From positions 4,504,501 to 4,568,500 of the forward strand of contig JAZARR010000221.1 of the NCBI GenBank assembly GCA_037389465.1: a DNA stretch of 64,000 bases. Direction: 5' to 3'. The notes under the pieces are model-generated. The model worked only from the letters and a program-made list of their open reading frames with translations. It was not told the DNA's origin and did no database searches. This document shows positions 17,290 to 31,600 of the stretch, piece after piece. Position 1 is the first letter of the stretch. Each line of letters starts with the position of its first letter. Made by a program: the position numbers and the translations under genes. The DNA comes from Baylisascaris procyonis. Lineage: Eukaryota; Nematoda; Chromadorea; Rhabditida; Ascarididae.

Positions 17290-19547
17290 TTATCAGCTTT
17301 TATTTATACATTTTATTTATATATTAAACATTTATCGAATAAATATTTGAAACGAATATTTTTTTTTCTCCAAAAAGAGGAACAAAATCTTCAGAAACAA
17401 ACAACGATCGAGAGCATAAATGAAACATCAAAAAAGGATTTACATAATTAATAAACGAATGATTGAAGCACCCGTTTCACTATTCACGATCGACTTCACA
17501 TGATAACTGGAGTTGAATTTATCATTTACACCTCGGATTATTTCTAGGATAAAGAGAAAATCGGGTCGGATTTAAATAGTGGCACTTTTTAGGTTTCGAT
17601 CGGCTTTTTAATTTGGTACTTTCGTCGAATTAGCATTACATTTCACTTTTTTCTTCAACGCTAAAAAATAAACTCATATAGAGAAAATAAACTCAGAGAC
17701 AAACTTCTTGAACAATTATCGTAAAATGATGATAAATTAGCCAATCGAAATCGAAACAATACAATAATGAACGGAATTAAGATAGAATAAGAAAGAATTG
17801 AGGCGCGAGAGAGGAGATTAAATTCGTTGATAAATTACTAATCCGTAAAGCGTTTATATTGATGAAGCGTCTAAGCTCTGTGAGAGTAGAAAAAAAAACA
17901 AAAAACAAAACAACAGACATAGACATACATAGATATTCGGCTCATCAGATCACATTTGAGCCCACCGGCAGTATGGCGCTAAAAACAAAGAACTGAATGC
18001 AGCATCTTTGTGACTCTTCCTCGATGACCAATCATTAATGAAAATACTAGAATAAATCAACAATAGAAAAAACGTTTAACGAATAAAACATATTAAACAT
18101 ATCATATAATCTAGGGAAAGAGGTACTAAGGTTTATTATTGATTTATTTTCATAAAATAGAAAAATTTCATTGAAGAGGAGAAATAATCAATGAAAGAGA
18201 TGAAAATTTCTTTAACGTTAATATCGATATATCACATATATGTTTGCAATCAAATAACAAAATGATCAATAATAAACAAATGTGCAAATATACTCGAATC
18301 TGAACTAGAGATCATCGATGTAAATCACAAATCGATATCAGAGATCAAGGAAGAGCCTTTCGGATGACTGTATTATTAAACGCAACAATAAATTCAATGC
18401 ATAAAACAATTTTACATGCCTTAATACAATTGTCGAAATGTTTTCTTTGAAAATTTCATCTTCCACAACCATAAAAAAAAGAAAAAAAAGCTATTGACGC
18501 TGCATACAGATCACATATATTATACCAACTGCCAAGATTTTCCCATCGCATTGCACGAATAAATATTGTCATATAAGATTTCTCTACTTTTCATTCCCCT
18601 CTCCTTTTTAACGCTTCATTCAATATTTCGAAAGAACAATCAAACTCGACCTCAAAAATTCGTTATTCAAGGGGGAAACTGTTTCCGCTCTTTTTCATTG
18701 GAAGAAAAATTCATTTGATACGTTAAAAGACTTTAAAATATGGCGGGAAAAAAGTGAAAAATTCCAGTTGTCTTCTCCGAACTGGATTAACTAATGAATA
18801 GAAAATAATTCGGTAAACGGGATCTCAAGAATATTATTGGATAAGAAGTGAATATTCTTCAGAATAATCATAAAATTGGCCTAAAAATTCGTTAGTGAAT
18901 GCTTAAAGAATTCCTATCCATTTCATGTTGGAATAGAAATGCAAATGCTTTGGAGGAAACGAGCGATAAAAATTACAACCATAAACATCAATATACATAC
19001 ATATATCATACTGCTGCAATAATAAATAAATTCTCTCGACGCATATTTTTCATCGATACCCATAGGGTAATTGAAATATTTTAAAGAAGCACAAACATAA
19101 CAAAGCACACAACAGTAAGTAGACTTATAAATTGCATAAATATCAAAGAAAAATGAGAGAGACAGAGAAAGGAAATAGACCACCATCACCTTCAGAAAGC
19201 CAACCACAATAAATATTACACATATAAAAGTGCATCTTTGCGCCCAAAATGATGAAAACAAAAAGGTTGGATAAATGTTGAAGAAAGCATCAATAACGAA
19301 TGCAAGAAGTCTTGCATTCCCTACTCACATATAGCGTCCCACTTGTTGTGCAGCGGTTACTCTCGTAAGTTGTTGCAGCGTTCTTATAACAATCATAGCC
19401 GGCATTCTGCCAAGATAGATAAGTCAGTACGAGGTAGCACGCCGTAACGTTGGGCCACTGAGTTGGTATAGGAAGTGAATTGACCCGCGAGGATGGAGAA
19501 TAGGAACGGAATGAAGCCATTCCTTTACTGTATACTATAGACCGTGC
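17290..19547. other. AT-rich sequence, likely tir-1 3' UTR and downstream DNA
   Basis: No coding signal supported. Minus-strand AATAAA hexamers lie at 18132-18137 and 18143-18148, about 1.4 kb after the tir-1 stop, and more near 17300. These are candidate poly(A) signals. Confidence 0.35.
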
Positions 19548-19601
19548 TCACGGACGAGTGACACTGTTTCCGGCGTTGCTTCTCAATGGCGGACGGGGAG
19601 A
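19548..19601 (-). CDS. tir-1: tir-1 terminal exon
   Basis: Strong acceptor TTGTTTTTAG, then [17 protein letters not shown] and TGA at 19548-19550, in phase 0 with the upstream donor. It was chosen over a downstream frame at 19290-19520 because that one gives an immediate stop in the required phase. Confidence 0.65.
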   Translation of the reverse strand, partial: SPRPPLRSNAGNSVTRP

Positions 19602-22600
19602 CTAAAAACAATAAAGGTCAAAGGTGAAGGTAAAGGATGTTAACTGCTTGTCCTTTATATTAGTGATCCCGAATTTCGATTTGTTCGTACATCGTACAAT
19701 TTTAGACGAAATTACTTCGGAAATTCAAAAAGTCTACAATCAACAGTCTACTTGAGGTCATAAAAACAGCATTTAAAAAGGGCATTACAGTATTGGATGA
19801 ATTAATTGATTTCTGAATTTTGAGTAATCATTATTCAAAATTTAGATTTTATTTGTCGAGCTATTATTACGTAATTTCCGGATCCTGAATATGAAGGGAA
19901 CTTAAACAGATCAATTCCTCTCGGACGTAAACTTGCCAATTAGAAAATATTCTAAAACCCAAAATAATATTTAAAAATAATCCGCATTTCGCTTGCAAGA
20001 ATATCTAAGCAAAGAAAGAAATACCGCAATAGGATCGGGTAGAAACGATAAAAATCCACTCAAAAATATCCCACATGAATGCAATAAGATTTTTACAGTA
20101 AACGAATAATTGACATTTATTACCGTACAATGATGCGTTGATGGTTCGATTTGTTGTCTATTGATTGTACATTTTTGCGTTGTACTTCTCACATTGGTCG
20201 ATGCCCAACGTGTTGATTGTGTTCTTCGTTGACTACTTGTACTTGATGTTACTGATGGCTAAAAATTTATTTCAAATATATCTATTTCATTTTAATGCGA
20301 CAATTATTCCTTTTAATTTCAAGACTTACTCCAATCAACTCTTTTTTAATTTCATTGTTTTATTCTGCAAATAATAATAGTACAATATTATAATAAGTAC
20401 AGTTAAAAGTTGAAGTTAGTATAAGTATATTCCTATACTATTTTTTGTATTGTTATATTACTATTCGAGCTTGCGGTAAACAATAATTTAAACCGAAAAT
20501 CATCTTTTCAATTGTTGGGCTCTTTTACTCTCTTTCAATTCTACAAAACTGCCCCAAAAGTGTTTAATAATTTTTTTTTTCTACGGTGAGAGAGCAATCG
20601 AAAATATGTTGAAATGGTCTCTTACCTGTTGTTGACCGATGCTTGGTGTTCTGTTGAGTTCACCCTTTATGAAGCGTTCAACCTTATCCATACATGCCTC
20701 TTGATAGTCATGTACCCATCGTACACCATTATATTTTGTTATAGGTCGAATATCAGCTGGAATTTCCGTATCGACGGCGGGAAATTCGAAATGTTGATCG
20801 AAAATTGGAATCACATTTTTGTGATATTCAAAGGCACATCGAAGCTGCAACAAAAAAAAAAAAAAAAAACGTTCTTAACTCTTTTGCATCAAATATGTTT
20901 TCTTTTTTTTCTTTAAATTCGAAATCAAAAATGACATTTACACAATGATGTAAAAATTTCTGTGGAAAGAGCACAATGCATCGAAAATGCACTCAATGCT
21001 GCGAAGAAAAAAAAAAAAAAAAAAAAAGAACCCCATTAAATGCCATAGTGGAATGGAATTTCGACAGCAGAAAATGCAAAACTCCAACTTCCGCATAGCA
21101 TCGAAAATATGAATTAACTAAAATCTATACTATGGCTTACCTATTCTCAACGCTAAAAACATTTCGAGGCCTATGGAATTCTTTCCTTACAAAAATATAG
21201 TAGATTTTTTCCGAACTCTATATTAGAAGAGAGCTGAATGTAATTACGCAAAAAAAAAAAAAAAAAGATGAATGCTGACCTCTTTATGTATCCAATCCTC
21301 ACAATTGTGGTCATTGAAAAGGCGATCAAGTGAATTTGGTGTTAGCACAAGAATGAAATGTTTTGCTGCTTGAATATTTTTCAATAGTGATGAGTCAAAT
21401 TTTCCCGCATACAATTTATCGACATCAATAAACACCTGAAATTAATATTTCTATATATAAAATTAATATTTTACAAAAACATTAATTCAAAAATTAATTC
21501 AAAGAAATTCATAATTCAACTGATATATCAACTCTTGTGGAGTAATTCAATGAAATTAGTTGCGCTGCTTTGAATAAAAATTTCGAAACTTTGAAAATAA
21601 CAACCAATATTTTTTCTCTTGTCATTGCAAATGGCATTTCTTGAGAATATTCAAGAATACATCAAAAAAGTTTGGTGCTCATACTAGATCGAATCATTGA
21701 ACGAAGCTATTTGAATATTTAAAAAAAAAACTGAACCTTATATCCTCTCAGCTGCAGCAACACCTTGATGAGACTGGCCAATTGGTTACCTGTGCTTCTT
21801 CGATAGCTAATAAATACATCGATTTGTTTGCTCAAAATGGCTACCTCAATATCGTCGATATGTTTACTATCTGAAAACATAAAATTTCTTTCCCCTTATC
21901 GCTTTCAAATGAATATTTATTTGTGTGTTATTTCGAATTACGTTTTTTATTTGTCATATATTGTGATACTTCAAATTATAGGACGGTACCGTCCAATTTG
22001 TTTGCATTATTTAAAGCGATGAAAGTGTTAAAATAATATTCGCTACGATGCCAATTCTTGTAGTTCTTAAGGAAAAAAAAAACTTATTTACAATAATAAT
22101 ATTCTAAATAAATAAAAAATCTATAGGCAAAACAACGGCGGAACGTATATACTTCACGCTAAATGAAAAATCTTTTTTGTAAAAGTAATATAAAAGAATG
22201 CCAAAAACAATAAATTTTACCTTGCAATGCTTGCCTCAATTTCAACCGATGAATGGGATTCGTTATACCACAAACTGTTTTCATCATTTCATCAGTAAGC
22301 GAAGGCAAAAGACTTCGATTTAAACCCATTCCGAGCATCTGATACGTGTAAACAGATAATTCAGGACTCAACGACATCAAGAATTGATCCAGCTGACTTT
22401 CATCAACGCTTCCATAATCAGCTGCTATCTAAAACTTTATTTTAACTAGTTAAATTGAGAGTATTTAATCAATGATTCACTTTCGCTAATAAACAGTATA
22501 AATGGTGCGATTAGAGGTACAAAATATATGCATTGCAGGAATCTTATCATTGAATAAATAAAATACTTTATCATCAAAACATAATATTTGTATTCTATGC

Positions 22601-25600
22601 TTATTTATGATAAATAAATTTGCTAACAACCTTTGATTGATGTACTTTTCATTGTTAAATCTCTTCTCTTATCAATGATATCTTGTCAGTTACGTGTAAA
22701 ATACGGTACTTCCTCAACTATCATACAGTATCTATAATTTCTAAATTATTTTCAACGGTACCTGTGCATGTGAAAAACACATTCAAAAATATGAGCAAAA
22801 AAAAAAAACTAATGAAAAATTAGTCAGTAAAGTCCGAAAGGACATTGCAAATACACCTCAATAACCGATTATACATTGATGATGATTGGCACGTGCCATA
22901 CGCATGAATTACTGACGCATTATAAAAGCGCTTTATATTGAAAAGTTTGACATTGAGTTTTTTTTTTTCATTGCATGGCGCCATACCACAGATTATCGAA
23001 GTAAATAAAAAAGTACATTCCTATGTGTCTATGGGAAAATAATTCATAATCACTCTTCCTACACAAATATATGCTTTACGCTTTGTGTTATATTATAATG
23101 TTGAAGCAAAAATTCTTTTCTTATTTAAAAAAGTTCGAAATTCAGACTAAAAAATGAGAATTTTTTCAATCTTTTTGAAGAAAATATTCAAACATTATGA
23201 CTAATGAATTTACAATTCGTTCATATTTTTCATACAACAAATCATTTTTTATATATTTATATCGTACGAGTAAATATTGTTTACCTTAAGGCTTTCAAGT
23301 TCACGAATGAATCGTTTCCTATGCAAAGCTGATGTCATCTGAAGGTCTTGTTCGAGCTCTTTTTCGGTTAGTAAAAGCAACAAATCACCATCAACCATAT
23401 GTTTTGCGAATGCTTCAGCGTATGATTCGAAACCAATCTAAATCAAATGAATGACAATACAAGAGAAACACAACACAATAACAGTAGCAAATTTATATAA
23501 CTTTATATAATTAATTATTCAACCGTGAAAAGAGAAAATATACGAAAGACTATTAAAAACTTTTGTTAATGAGTCAATTATTAGAGAAATGCTCTCATTA
23601 AGAAAGTTGAAAATAAGCGAAATAATTGAATAAAAAAATTCAAAATAGAAATGAAAAAGATTAGAGAAAAAAAAAATCGCTAAATTATACGAATATTATA
23701 CGCTACGATAAAAATTATTTGGAAATATTGAAAAAAAAATCAAAAATTCAATTATATTATAATAAATGCATTTTTATGGAAATTTTTTTTCTAAAAAGAT
23801 AAATAAGATGAACAAATAAATGGGTAAAAAATTTGAAATCAATGACTCATAAATGTTCTTCTCTTCGATAAACATTCACGTTAGGGGAATTTCATAGTAA
23901 ACGAATGCAAAAAAAAAAGACACATTTAGCAATGAACAATCGATTTATTTTTTGTACAAAATTTGCCGAATTTCTCATGCTTCAAATAAATTTCGAAAAT
24001 ATGAATATTTAAAAAAAAAGTGTTTCAGAATTTTTTGGGACCCATTGAATGCATCCAAAAAAAAAAAAAAAAAATCAGCACAATTCTCTTATTCAAGAGC
24101 TTTAACGAAAAGATTTAATAAACAATTTTACAACGAAAATTATTCTCATAGTAGCTTTAATTACCGCAACGAAAAGAACTATTAGTGAGATTTAATATAA
24201 ATAAACGCGTTTATATAATGCAATTTTTTGTCGCCCATTGAACGCTTAATAATAAATACCTGTATGTATACCTGTACTATATACCTGTTCATTTATCAAT
24301 ATATTTATATTTATCATTATCAGAACATTTAAATCACTAAACAAAGAAGGCAAAAAAAAACGATTATTCAATACTGCAAGAAATTAAAACGAAAAATATT
24401 TCAAGACATCTCGTTGAGGAGAATGCAAGCTTAGAAAAGTGTGAATTTTAATAAAAGGATTTTACTGACCTTTTTCACCCAATATTGCACATCGGCGATC
24501 GTCCAACATGGTACTTGTTGCGTCAACTTATACGGTACCTCTTCACCGATTACGGTAAGCGCTTCACTAGCAAATTTTGCAGCCACCTCATCCGGACTTG
24601 AAGCTACCTCTTTCAACGCGGCGATCGCTCCTATTTCCTGAAAATCATGATTATTCATTAATAATTATTTATCCAAGCATTGCTCTGAGTAGAATGTTTA
24701 TTATATTTTATATTTTTGAAGGAATGCAGTTTCCGATAAGCTCTAACGAGGCAAATTTTAACTGCAAACTACAAAAATCAAAGCACAACGACCCTAAGAG
24801 CATGTCTACGAAACACTTCAGGCATATAGGTCGACCATTCGTTGCATTTTACCATTAAAATATGCTCACGGCCGTCAAAACAAAATAACACTCGAATAAT
24901 GTGTACAATTAAATCGCAACAGCCGTCAAAAAAGAGTGAGTTTAAAAGATCGAAACACGACAAGATCATATTTGCGAAGGACGTCTGCCAGCGATGACCA
25001 CAACTATGTTGTGATAATGTAATAGGAGTAAAAATACATTCCACACTTTTGGCGTCTTTCAACGACACTTTTTTCGATTATTCCCTAACCGCCAATTCAT
25101 TGGACACGAGAACTATCCATCAGAACATTTCAAAGCAAAAAGCCTCAGCTCGAGCTTGAACCTAAGGTTAAGAAACTACTGGAAGTTTTTCGTAGGCAAT
25201 TTTTCATGTGCAAATGTAGCACTACGAAAAGGTGAACATCTGGCCGACTAGTTTTACGCACTAAACACGCGCCTGTTCCGTACAAGCCGCGACCGGAAAT
25301 TTGCGTCACAATGTTGCTTAGTGCGAAATAAACGAAGCGCGCGTATTTGGGAAGCAACAGTTTGGTTAGCAATTTCGTAATTCTTTGTTTTTGGAAAATG
25401 AATTTATGAGGGTTATTAACAAGTTAAAAACCTATAATCGAAGGAGAGAGGGGGGAGGAGGAGAGATAACGAAGATATATCTAGAATTCAATAACAATTC
25501 GCTGTGAACGTACGTAACAATAAGATTAACTGATCGAAACGTGTGCGCACACAAAAAACACTGAAAATTCGCACGCCAAAACGTCGAATCACTCACTATT

Positions 25601-28600
25601 CGAGATCAATCCTTTCATAAATGAAAACAACGATTCGATGCAAAATACAAGCAAAACTATTCAAGCTTAGAAAATAACGATTCGATGCAAAATACAAGCA
25701 AAACTATTCAAACTTAAAAGTGTATAGTATTTGCTATTGGAATAATTGTTGAACATATCAAAGGGAATAGAGGATTAAATGAGGCATCGCGATTATATTG
25801 CATCAATGGCGCTAGAAGGAAGCTTATTTACGATAAAGTATTTTATGGATGATTAACTATACTTTACCAAAGTAATGAACTGTAAACTGATGTTTGTTGA
25901 CAAATATTATTGTAATGGCGATAGGAAGTGGGGAGAGTTGATGCTCAGGAATTTGATTTATATTGACAGACATTCATCGACAGTGAATTACTTCGAAAGT
26001 GCAGCGCAGTATTATGCAAAGAATTTATTTACCATATAATAAGAAGGCAGATCGGAGATAGGGGATTATCAAGTATGAATGTAGTCACCTTAATATTCTC
26101 GTTGTCGTAGGGTTTTGCGAGAAGACGCTTTGTTCGTGAGAGTCTATAACGGACCATCTTGAAACATGGTTTCGCCATTTTATCGTTTAATAATAGATAT
26201 TTTTCAGTAGATGTGAACGAAGATGATGACCGGTACGTTTTAGTTGCAAAATAATACAGTGGTGCGGAACCGCTGCAGAACAAACTGACTGAGACGTTTG
26301 GTCACACAAAACTGGGATGCACTAAACAACGCCCGCCTACAAATACTGTCCACAGACGCGCATCACGATGCCCCACCCCCACCGATCGAAGCCGCCCCTA
26401 GTCGTCGCAATCGCATCCGCCAAATGGGCCGACCCCAAGTGATGACTATGAAGGTGGCGAGAATTTCGTAATTCCTCTAGAGGTGTGCTGCTTTCCTGCA
26501 GAGGTCAGCCGACGTTGAGCAATGCGATTGGATGCCCACCCACAGTGGCAACGCAACGCCCTTAGTTGACCCTTCCTATCTGCAGCGATAAGCAATGTCG
26601 CCTGCCGGCACAATGCTTGCGTTCCGGATTGTGCAATCTTTGGTAATGAACCAGCAGTTATATATAGCAGAGCATACTCGAACATTACCACTAATGTTTA
26701 CACTACCAGTCTGTATGGTCATTTCTTTAACTTGGCCTTTTACCAAAACTTTCAGGATTTTCAAGAATTGAGCAGGAATCCAAAACTGAGCCAAGGCTTG
26801 AGCCAGAAAGCACAGGGAAAGAGTGAAAAATCTGAGAAACATAAAGAAAGGCTGGAAGTTATAAAATTACTGAAGGAAATTAGAGGGAAGCATAAAATTT
26901 TTGAAACTTTCGGCGATTCTTACGGCCAAACGAGCGACTCAGCGAAGTTCCTCGTTTGCGGGACTACTGATAAAATAGACCCTTTTTTGACAAATTCGTC
27001 ACTAAGATTTCAACCTAATCTTGCAATCGCATAATTTCCTCAAGAACCTTTGAAACGATTTCCACTCAATTCTTTTCATTATTTGCATAAAGCGATTTTT
27101 GGCAGTTTGCCAGTTATCTGGATAAACTTCTGCCAAAACTAAATAGTTATTGAATTTTTTGTTTAGCGGAACGCAAAGAAGTGAAGATAATTCATAAGTA
27201 ATTCAGCCATCTAATAACATTAAACGTACGCTTAGCCGTAGCAAAATAAAATTCAGACTCAATTCGAAACAAGGATTTATTGTAAAAACAAAGAGTTAAT
27301 TCATATCTCAGTTATGCAAATTAGAGTTTCATTAAGAACTATGCCTAAACTGAGCATAATAATTACTACATAAGGAAGAAATCATCGATAACCTTACTGC
27401 AATGTACCGTCTAAATTTTTACGAAAATTGTGGAAAATTTTCCAAAAAAATTCAATCGTATAAATTTTGCACTTTTTTTAAAAATTGTCCAAATTTCATC
27501 TCATAAGAAAATCTCATTTTCAAATATGAAAAAATATTATCAGCGGATTGGTTTTTTTTTTTTTGCAAACAAAAAAGACACAACAAATTCACTTTGTACA
27601 CTCAGTCGGTCAAATATTTTTATTTATTGAGATCGAATGAATTCCTTTCCCACACTACAGCACAACTATTTTTCACATCGTTGTATCAGCTGTGAATGAA
27701 CCATTTTCGGATGCTTAGAGCAATATATTGTGTTGATTAGCGATAAAATATATTGCATATCGATATTTTAAATTTAATTACATCTATATTCTAAATTATG
27801 CGGCTGAGATTTGAAAATATCTGATGAGACAAAAAAAATGTTGAGAAGATAGGAGTGATTTTTTTTAAAGATACTTTAAAAAAACTAGTAAGATAAAACA
27901 GTTGTTGTTGAGATCATTTCTTTAAACAACACAACGAAATGAATAAAAATTTCCGATTCACACTCATTACTTTTCATCTATGTAAAGTTAATCTCCACAA
28001 TAGAAGTCCTCTATATGTAAAACTCGTGCTATAAATCGTTTTCCATTCAAGTATTTCTACAATATAAAACAATTCAAGTATATCACCTATACAACATTGT
28101 GCTTTCCCTTCATTTAATCAAATATTTTGTATATTATATATATATATATCGATATTTCAACAATTATATTACATTTGTCATCCGTCGCTTTATTCAATAA
28201 TAAATAGAAATCAATTGCGTAGTGTTGATAGCAAATTTGCTCTAAGCATAAATAAATAAAGATGGGAAACAATAAGCAGATATCTCTAATTATATAAATG
28301 AAATTATACGATTATATCACCTTATTTGACATTTGACAAAATGACATTGGCCTTAGGAGAGAAATTAGACTTAGAGGTGAAATGTGCAAAGTGAATTTAC
28401 GCATTGCCGCAAATTGAACGTTCGGGAAAGATAGCCTTATTTTCGACAAATTTAGCATTTGGAATTGAAAGCCATTCGCATAATTATAATTGCTTTTGTT
28501 TATTTTCTAGAAAGAATGTGGAATCGAACGTCAAATGTATATACATCATTCTACATCACTAACCGATCAGTTATCGTTCTTTTTGCTTACAAATGCGATA

Positions 28601-31600
28601 TTTCGCAGCAATAATTTTGTGCGATTGCATGTAGAGTTCATTTCTATTTAGTTGATGTGCCAATGCTTTTTGTCGCATTTTTCGGCAGCTATCCCTTCCA
28701 TCGAACAACACTTTCACTATTGTTTAGACGTTGATTTTTGTAACCAATATTGTTATAAGAGAAAAAAGAAAGACAGAACGGAAGAGAAAGAAAGAAAGAA
28801 AGAAAGACAGTGTGATAAAAAGAGAGCGAAAAGAAAACAATCGAGAGAATAAAATAATATGAGCATTATTGCTATGCAAGTTATGCATGCTTCATCAGCA
28901 ACAATGCACGAACTGATCATCTATCTATTCAGACGTATAATAATGCGAAATAGAAGTGTATAATATTCATAATGACGTATGATATGCAATGATAGGAAAA
29001 AGAAGATAAAAGAAAATAGACAAAAAAAATTGATGGTTTGATCAGTGAGATTATAAACGATTTTAGATGACATAGGAAAATCCCTTCATAAAGGATATCG
29101 AAATCATATCCTCTTCTTAAGAAGAGAAGGGGATGAGAGTAAGCAAACAGGAAAAATTGTTTTGAAATGGGTGGATTTTAAATTTGAGGTCAAACTCAAG
29201 TTTAAAATATTTTCGAAACTTGCTGTCAGTTAGTTGAATTTACGCCCCAAAGGAATGCTAAAATGAAAGTGAGGGAAAGACCACTATAGCACATGAAATG
29301 GTGATGGAAAATTTACACACACAATCAATGTGCAGCACTCGATTTTCTCGTTATTCTTATAATGTTGAAATTACTGTAGTAATTTGACACCTCTGAATAA
29401 TTTGTTGATCGAATTATACATCGCCTTAAAGAGACCTTCAGCTTTTATATAACAACTGAGAAAAGATGCCAAAACAGCTGGCACGATATGCGCTTTTGGA
29501 ATTGTATGGTCACTATAAACTGCGAGTGAAATTGTCCACAAATACAAACGAACCGGTCACTCGTAATAATCATTCAGAAAAAAAAAGATTCATTTTCCGA
29601 AAGATTCGCTTTCAGATTTCTCTAATTGAATCCGGTTGTTAAACACGGATTTGGCTGAAGTAAAATGCGTTCCAATCAGTTTAAAAAATGCATACAAATT
29701 TTTCGACACCTCAACTGTACAAATCTTCTCGAAGTTGGTGAATCATGATAGTTGGCACGAATTCGATGGAAATTATCTTGGCAGATTATTTCCATTGAAT
29801 TTCACCACTTTAATTTCATTCTGTTTCAACGACTTGCAAATAGATATGCATAGGTAAAATCAATCGTTTCTTTCGCCGTAATATACTCTTTGTAAACGAA
29901 AATTTGAAGGAGCGCATTGAAAATGAAAGCATTTCGATGATTCGTAACCTCAAAACTATTTCAGTAAGTTGTTCCCTTTATTTGCGTTTGTTAAATTACA
30001 TAAAAGTGGCCTCAGGGATCATTTGATTCTAAAAACCGGAAAAAAACATGAAAACATGGAATCTTCTGCAAACAATTTCACTACCATTGAAACATACTCA
30101 AAGTCTATGCGTTATGAGAAATTCCAATCCCACATAATCAATGTTTCTGTGATTGATACAAAACACAGAGTTTAAAAACAATGTATTTTCTTGCATTTTC
30201 GAGAAACAACGCATAGAATTTACTCGGAAACGCAGAATTCTGATGAAGAGGATAGGGGAATGGGGTAGGAGAAAGGAGGATGAAGAAGGAGATATACGAA
30301 TATTCTAATTCAACTATTTGTTAAATCCCAACATATCTGCGCTAATATCTCAAAATTACGTAACAATAAAACAGTACCAAAATTGTACGTAAGCGACAAA
30401 AATTATAGACTCAAATATCAAAATTTTGGGCGGTTTTTTTTAAGTGAATGAAAGCAAAATTAGTAAACATAGAAGCGAAAAGTATGAGCAATCATGCATT
30501 GAAAACCGCTGAATTTTCATAATATATGCCACGTGAGTTGTTCCACAAACGATAGAAAAATCACTGATAAGCGTTGGTGAGTAATTTGAACTCTATCAAT
30601 GCTCACTCATAAGTGATAAAATATAATTCTGTGTGCACTTCTTGTGGAATTCGAATAATTTGAATAATTTAAATAATTTAAATAGAAAAAAAATTCTAAG
30701 CATAAATTTATCGTTTAGCTTTTAGTGCTGCTATTGCTCAATTCAATAGTACAAATTAAATAAAGTGAATATTGGTCCGGTATCGAACCTACTCGATTCA
30801 CTTAAAAAATAAACGCTAAACCTATCCGGTAAATGAGATGTTATAGGAAATTATAATTGACCAGAATGCGTCATCGATATGATATGATAATTGGTGCAAT
30901 CTATTTCAGATAATAGCATGTGATTGCGACAGTTGGCACTTTGCCAGCGAAGAGTCGCCAACAACGGCGAATTGCTCTGGATCTATCCGCATTTCTCCCA
31001 CCGTCTCGACTAAAGCACAAAATTTCCCGCCGTCTTGTGGCACTTCTAGAATCGGTATAAACCTCAAAGAGAGCGACATCCATTCAATTGGCAACAACGA
31101 TTTTGGCGCCTAATAGGTCGTGAGGGATACGGTAGCTGATGTAACATGACAGGTAAGATAATTGCTAAGGAAATTTTGTGCGGGCAAATCTGGAAATTGG
31201 CCTTATGCCAAAAAATGACCATCACGAACATATTAGATGCCGCAAAAAAACGAAACGTTTATGTATCAATTGAGAACGGATACGATATGAGAACAATAAA
31301 TGATATAACGAGCGAGTTGCAATGTGTACGGAGTATGATTGAGATGATAATTAGTGAATGTCAAATGAAAATGGATAATCTAGAAAGACAATTTAGATAA
31401 ATCCCAGGTAAACCTACTGCTGGGAACAGGTAAAAACAGGTAATCATGCAGATCAAAGTAAACTGCAAGGTAAACTTCGGGCACTTGACCGGATTTTTGA
31501 TATTTGCAATCATAGTGTAACAAAAAGTCATATTCATAAATCTATAATCACACTACCACTTTTGCCCTCTAAGACACTCATTTACTAAAATTAGCACTGT

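Noticed and set aside
19290..19520. Minus-strand frame (MASFRSYSPSSRVNSLPIPT) considered as the tir-1 last exon
   Set aside because: Its acceptor would place a TAA first in the phase required by the upstream donor. The exon at 19548-19601 has a better acceptor and the right phase.
20614..20916. 100-codon plus-strand ORF
   Set aside because: It lies over the tir-1 TIR exon on the minus strand, which has clear homology.
26446..26842. Minus frames with a signal-peptide-like start ([20 protein letters not shown])
   Set aside because: Two overlapping minus frames and one plus frame are all partly open. The hydrophobic start is the complement of a Gln/Lys-rich low-complexity run, so it is not reported as a gene.
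30780..30815. GGTTCGATACC on the minus strand as a tRNA B box
   Set aside because: The flanking bases do not form a T-stem and no A box or acceptor stem is present.
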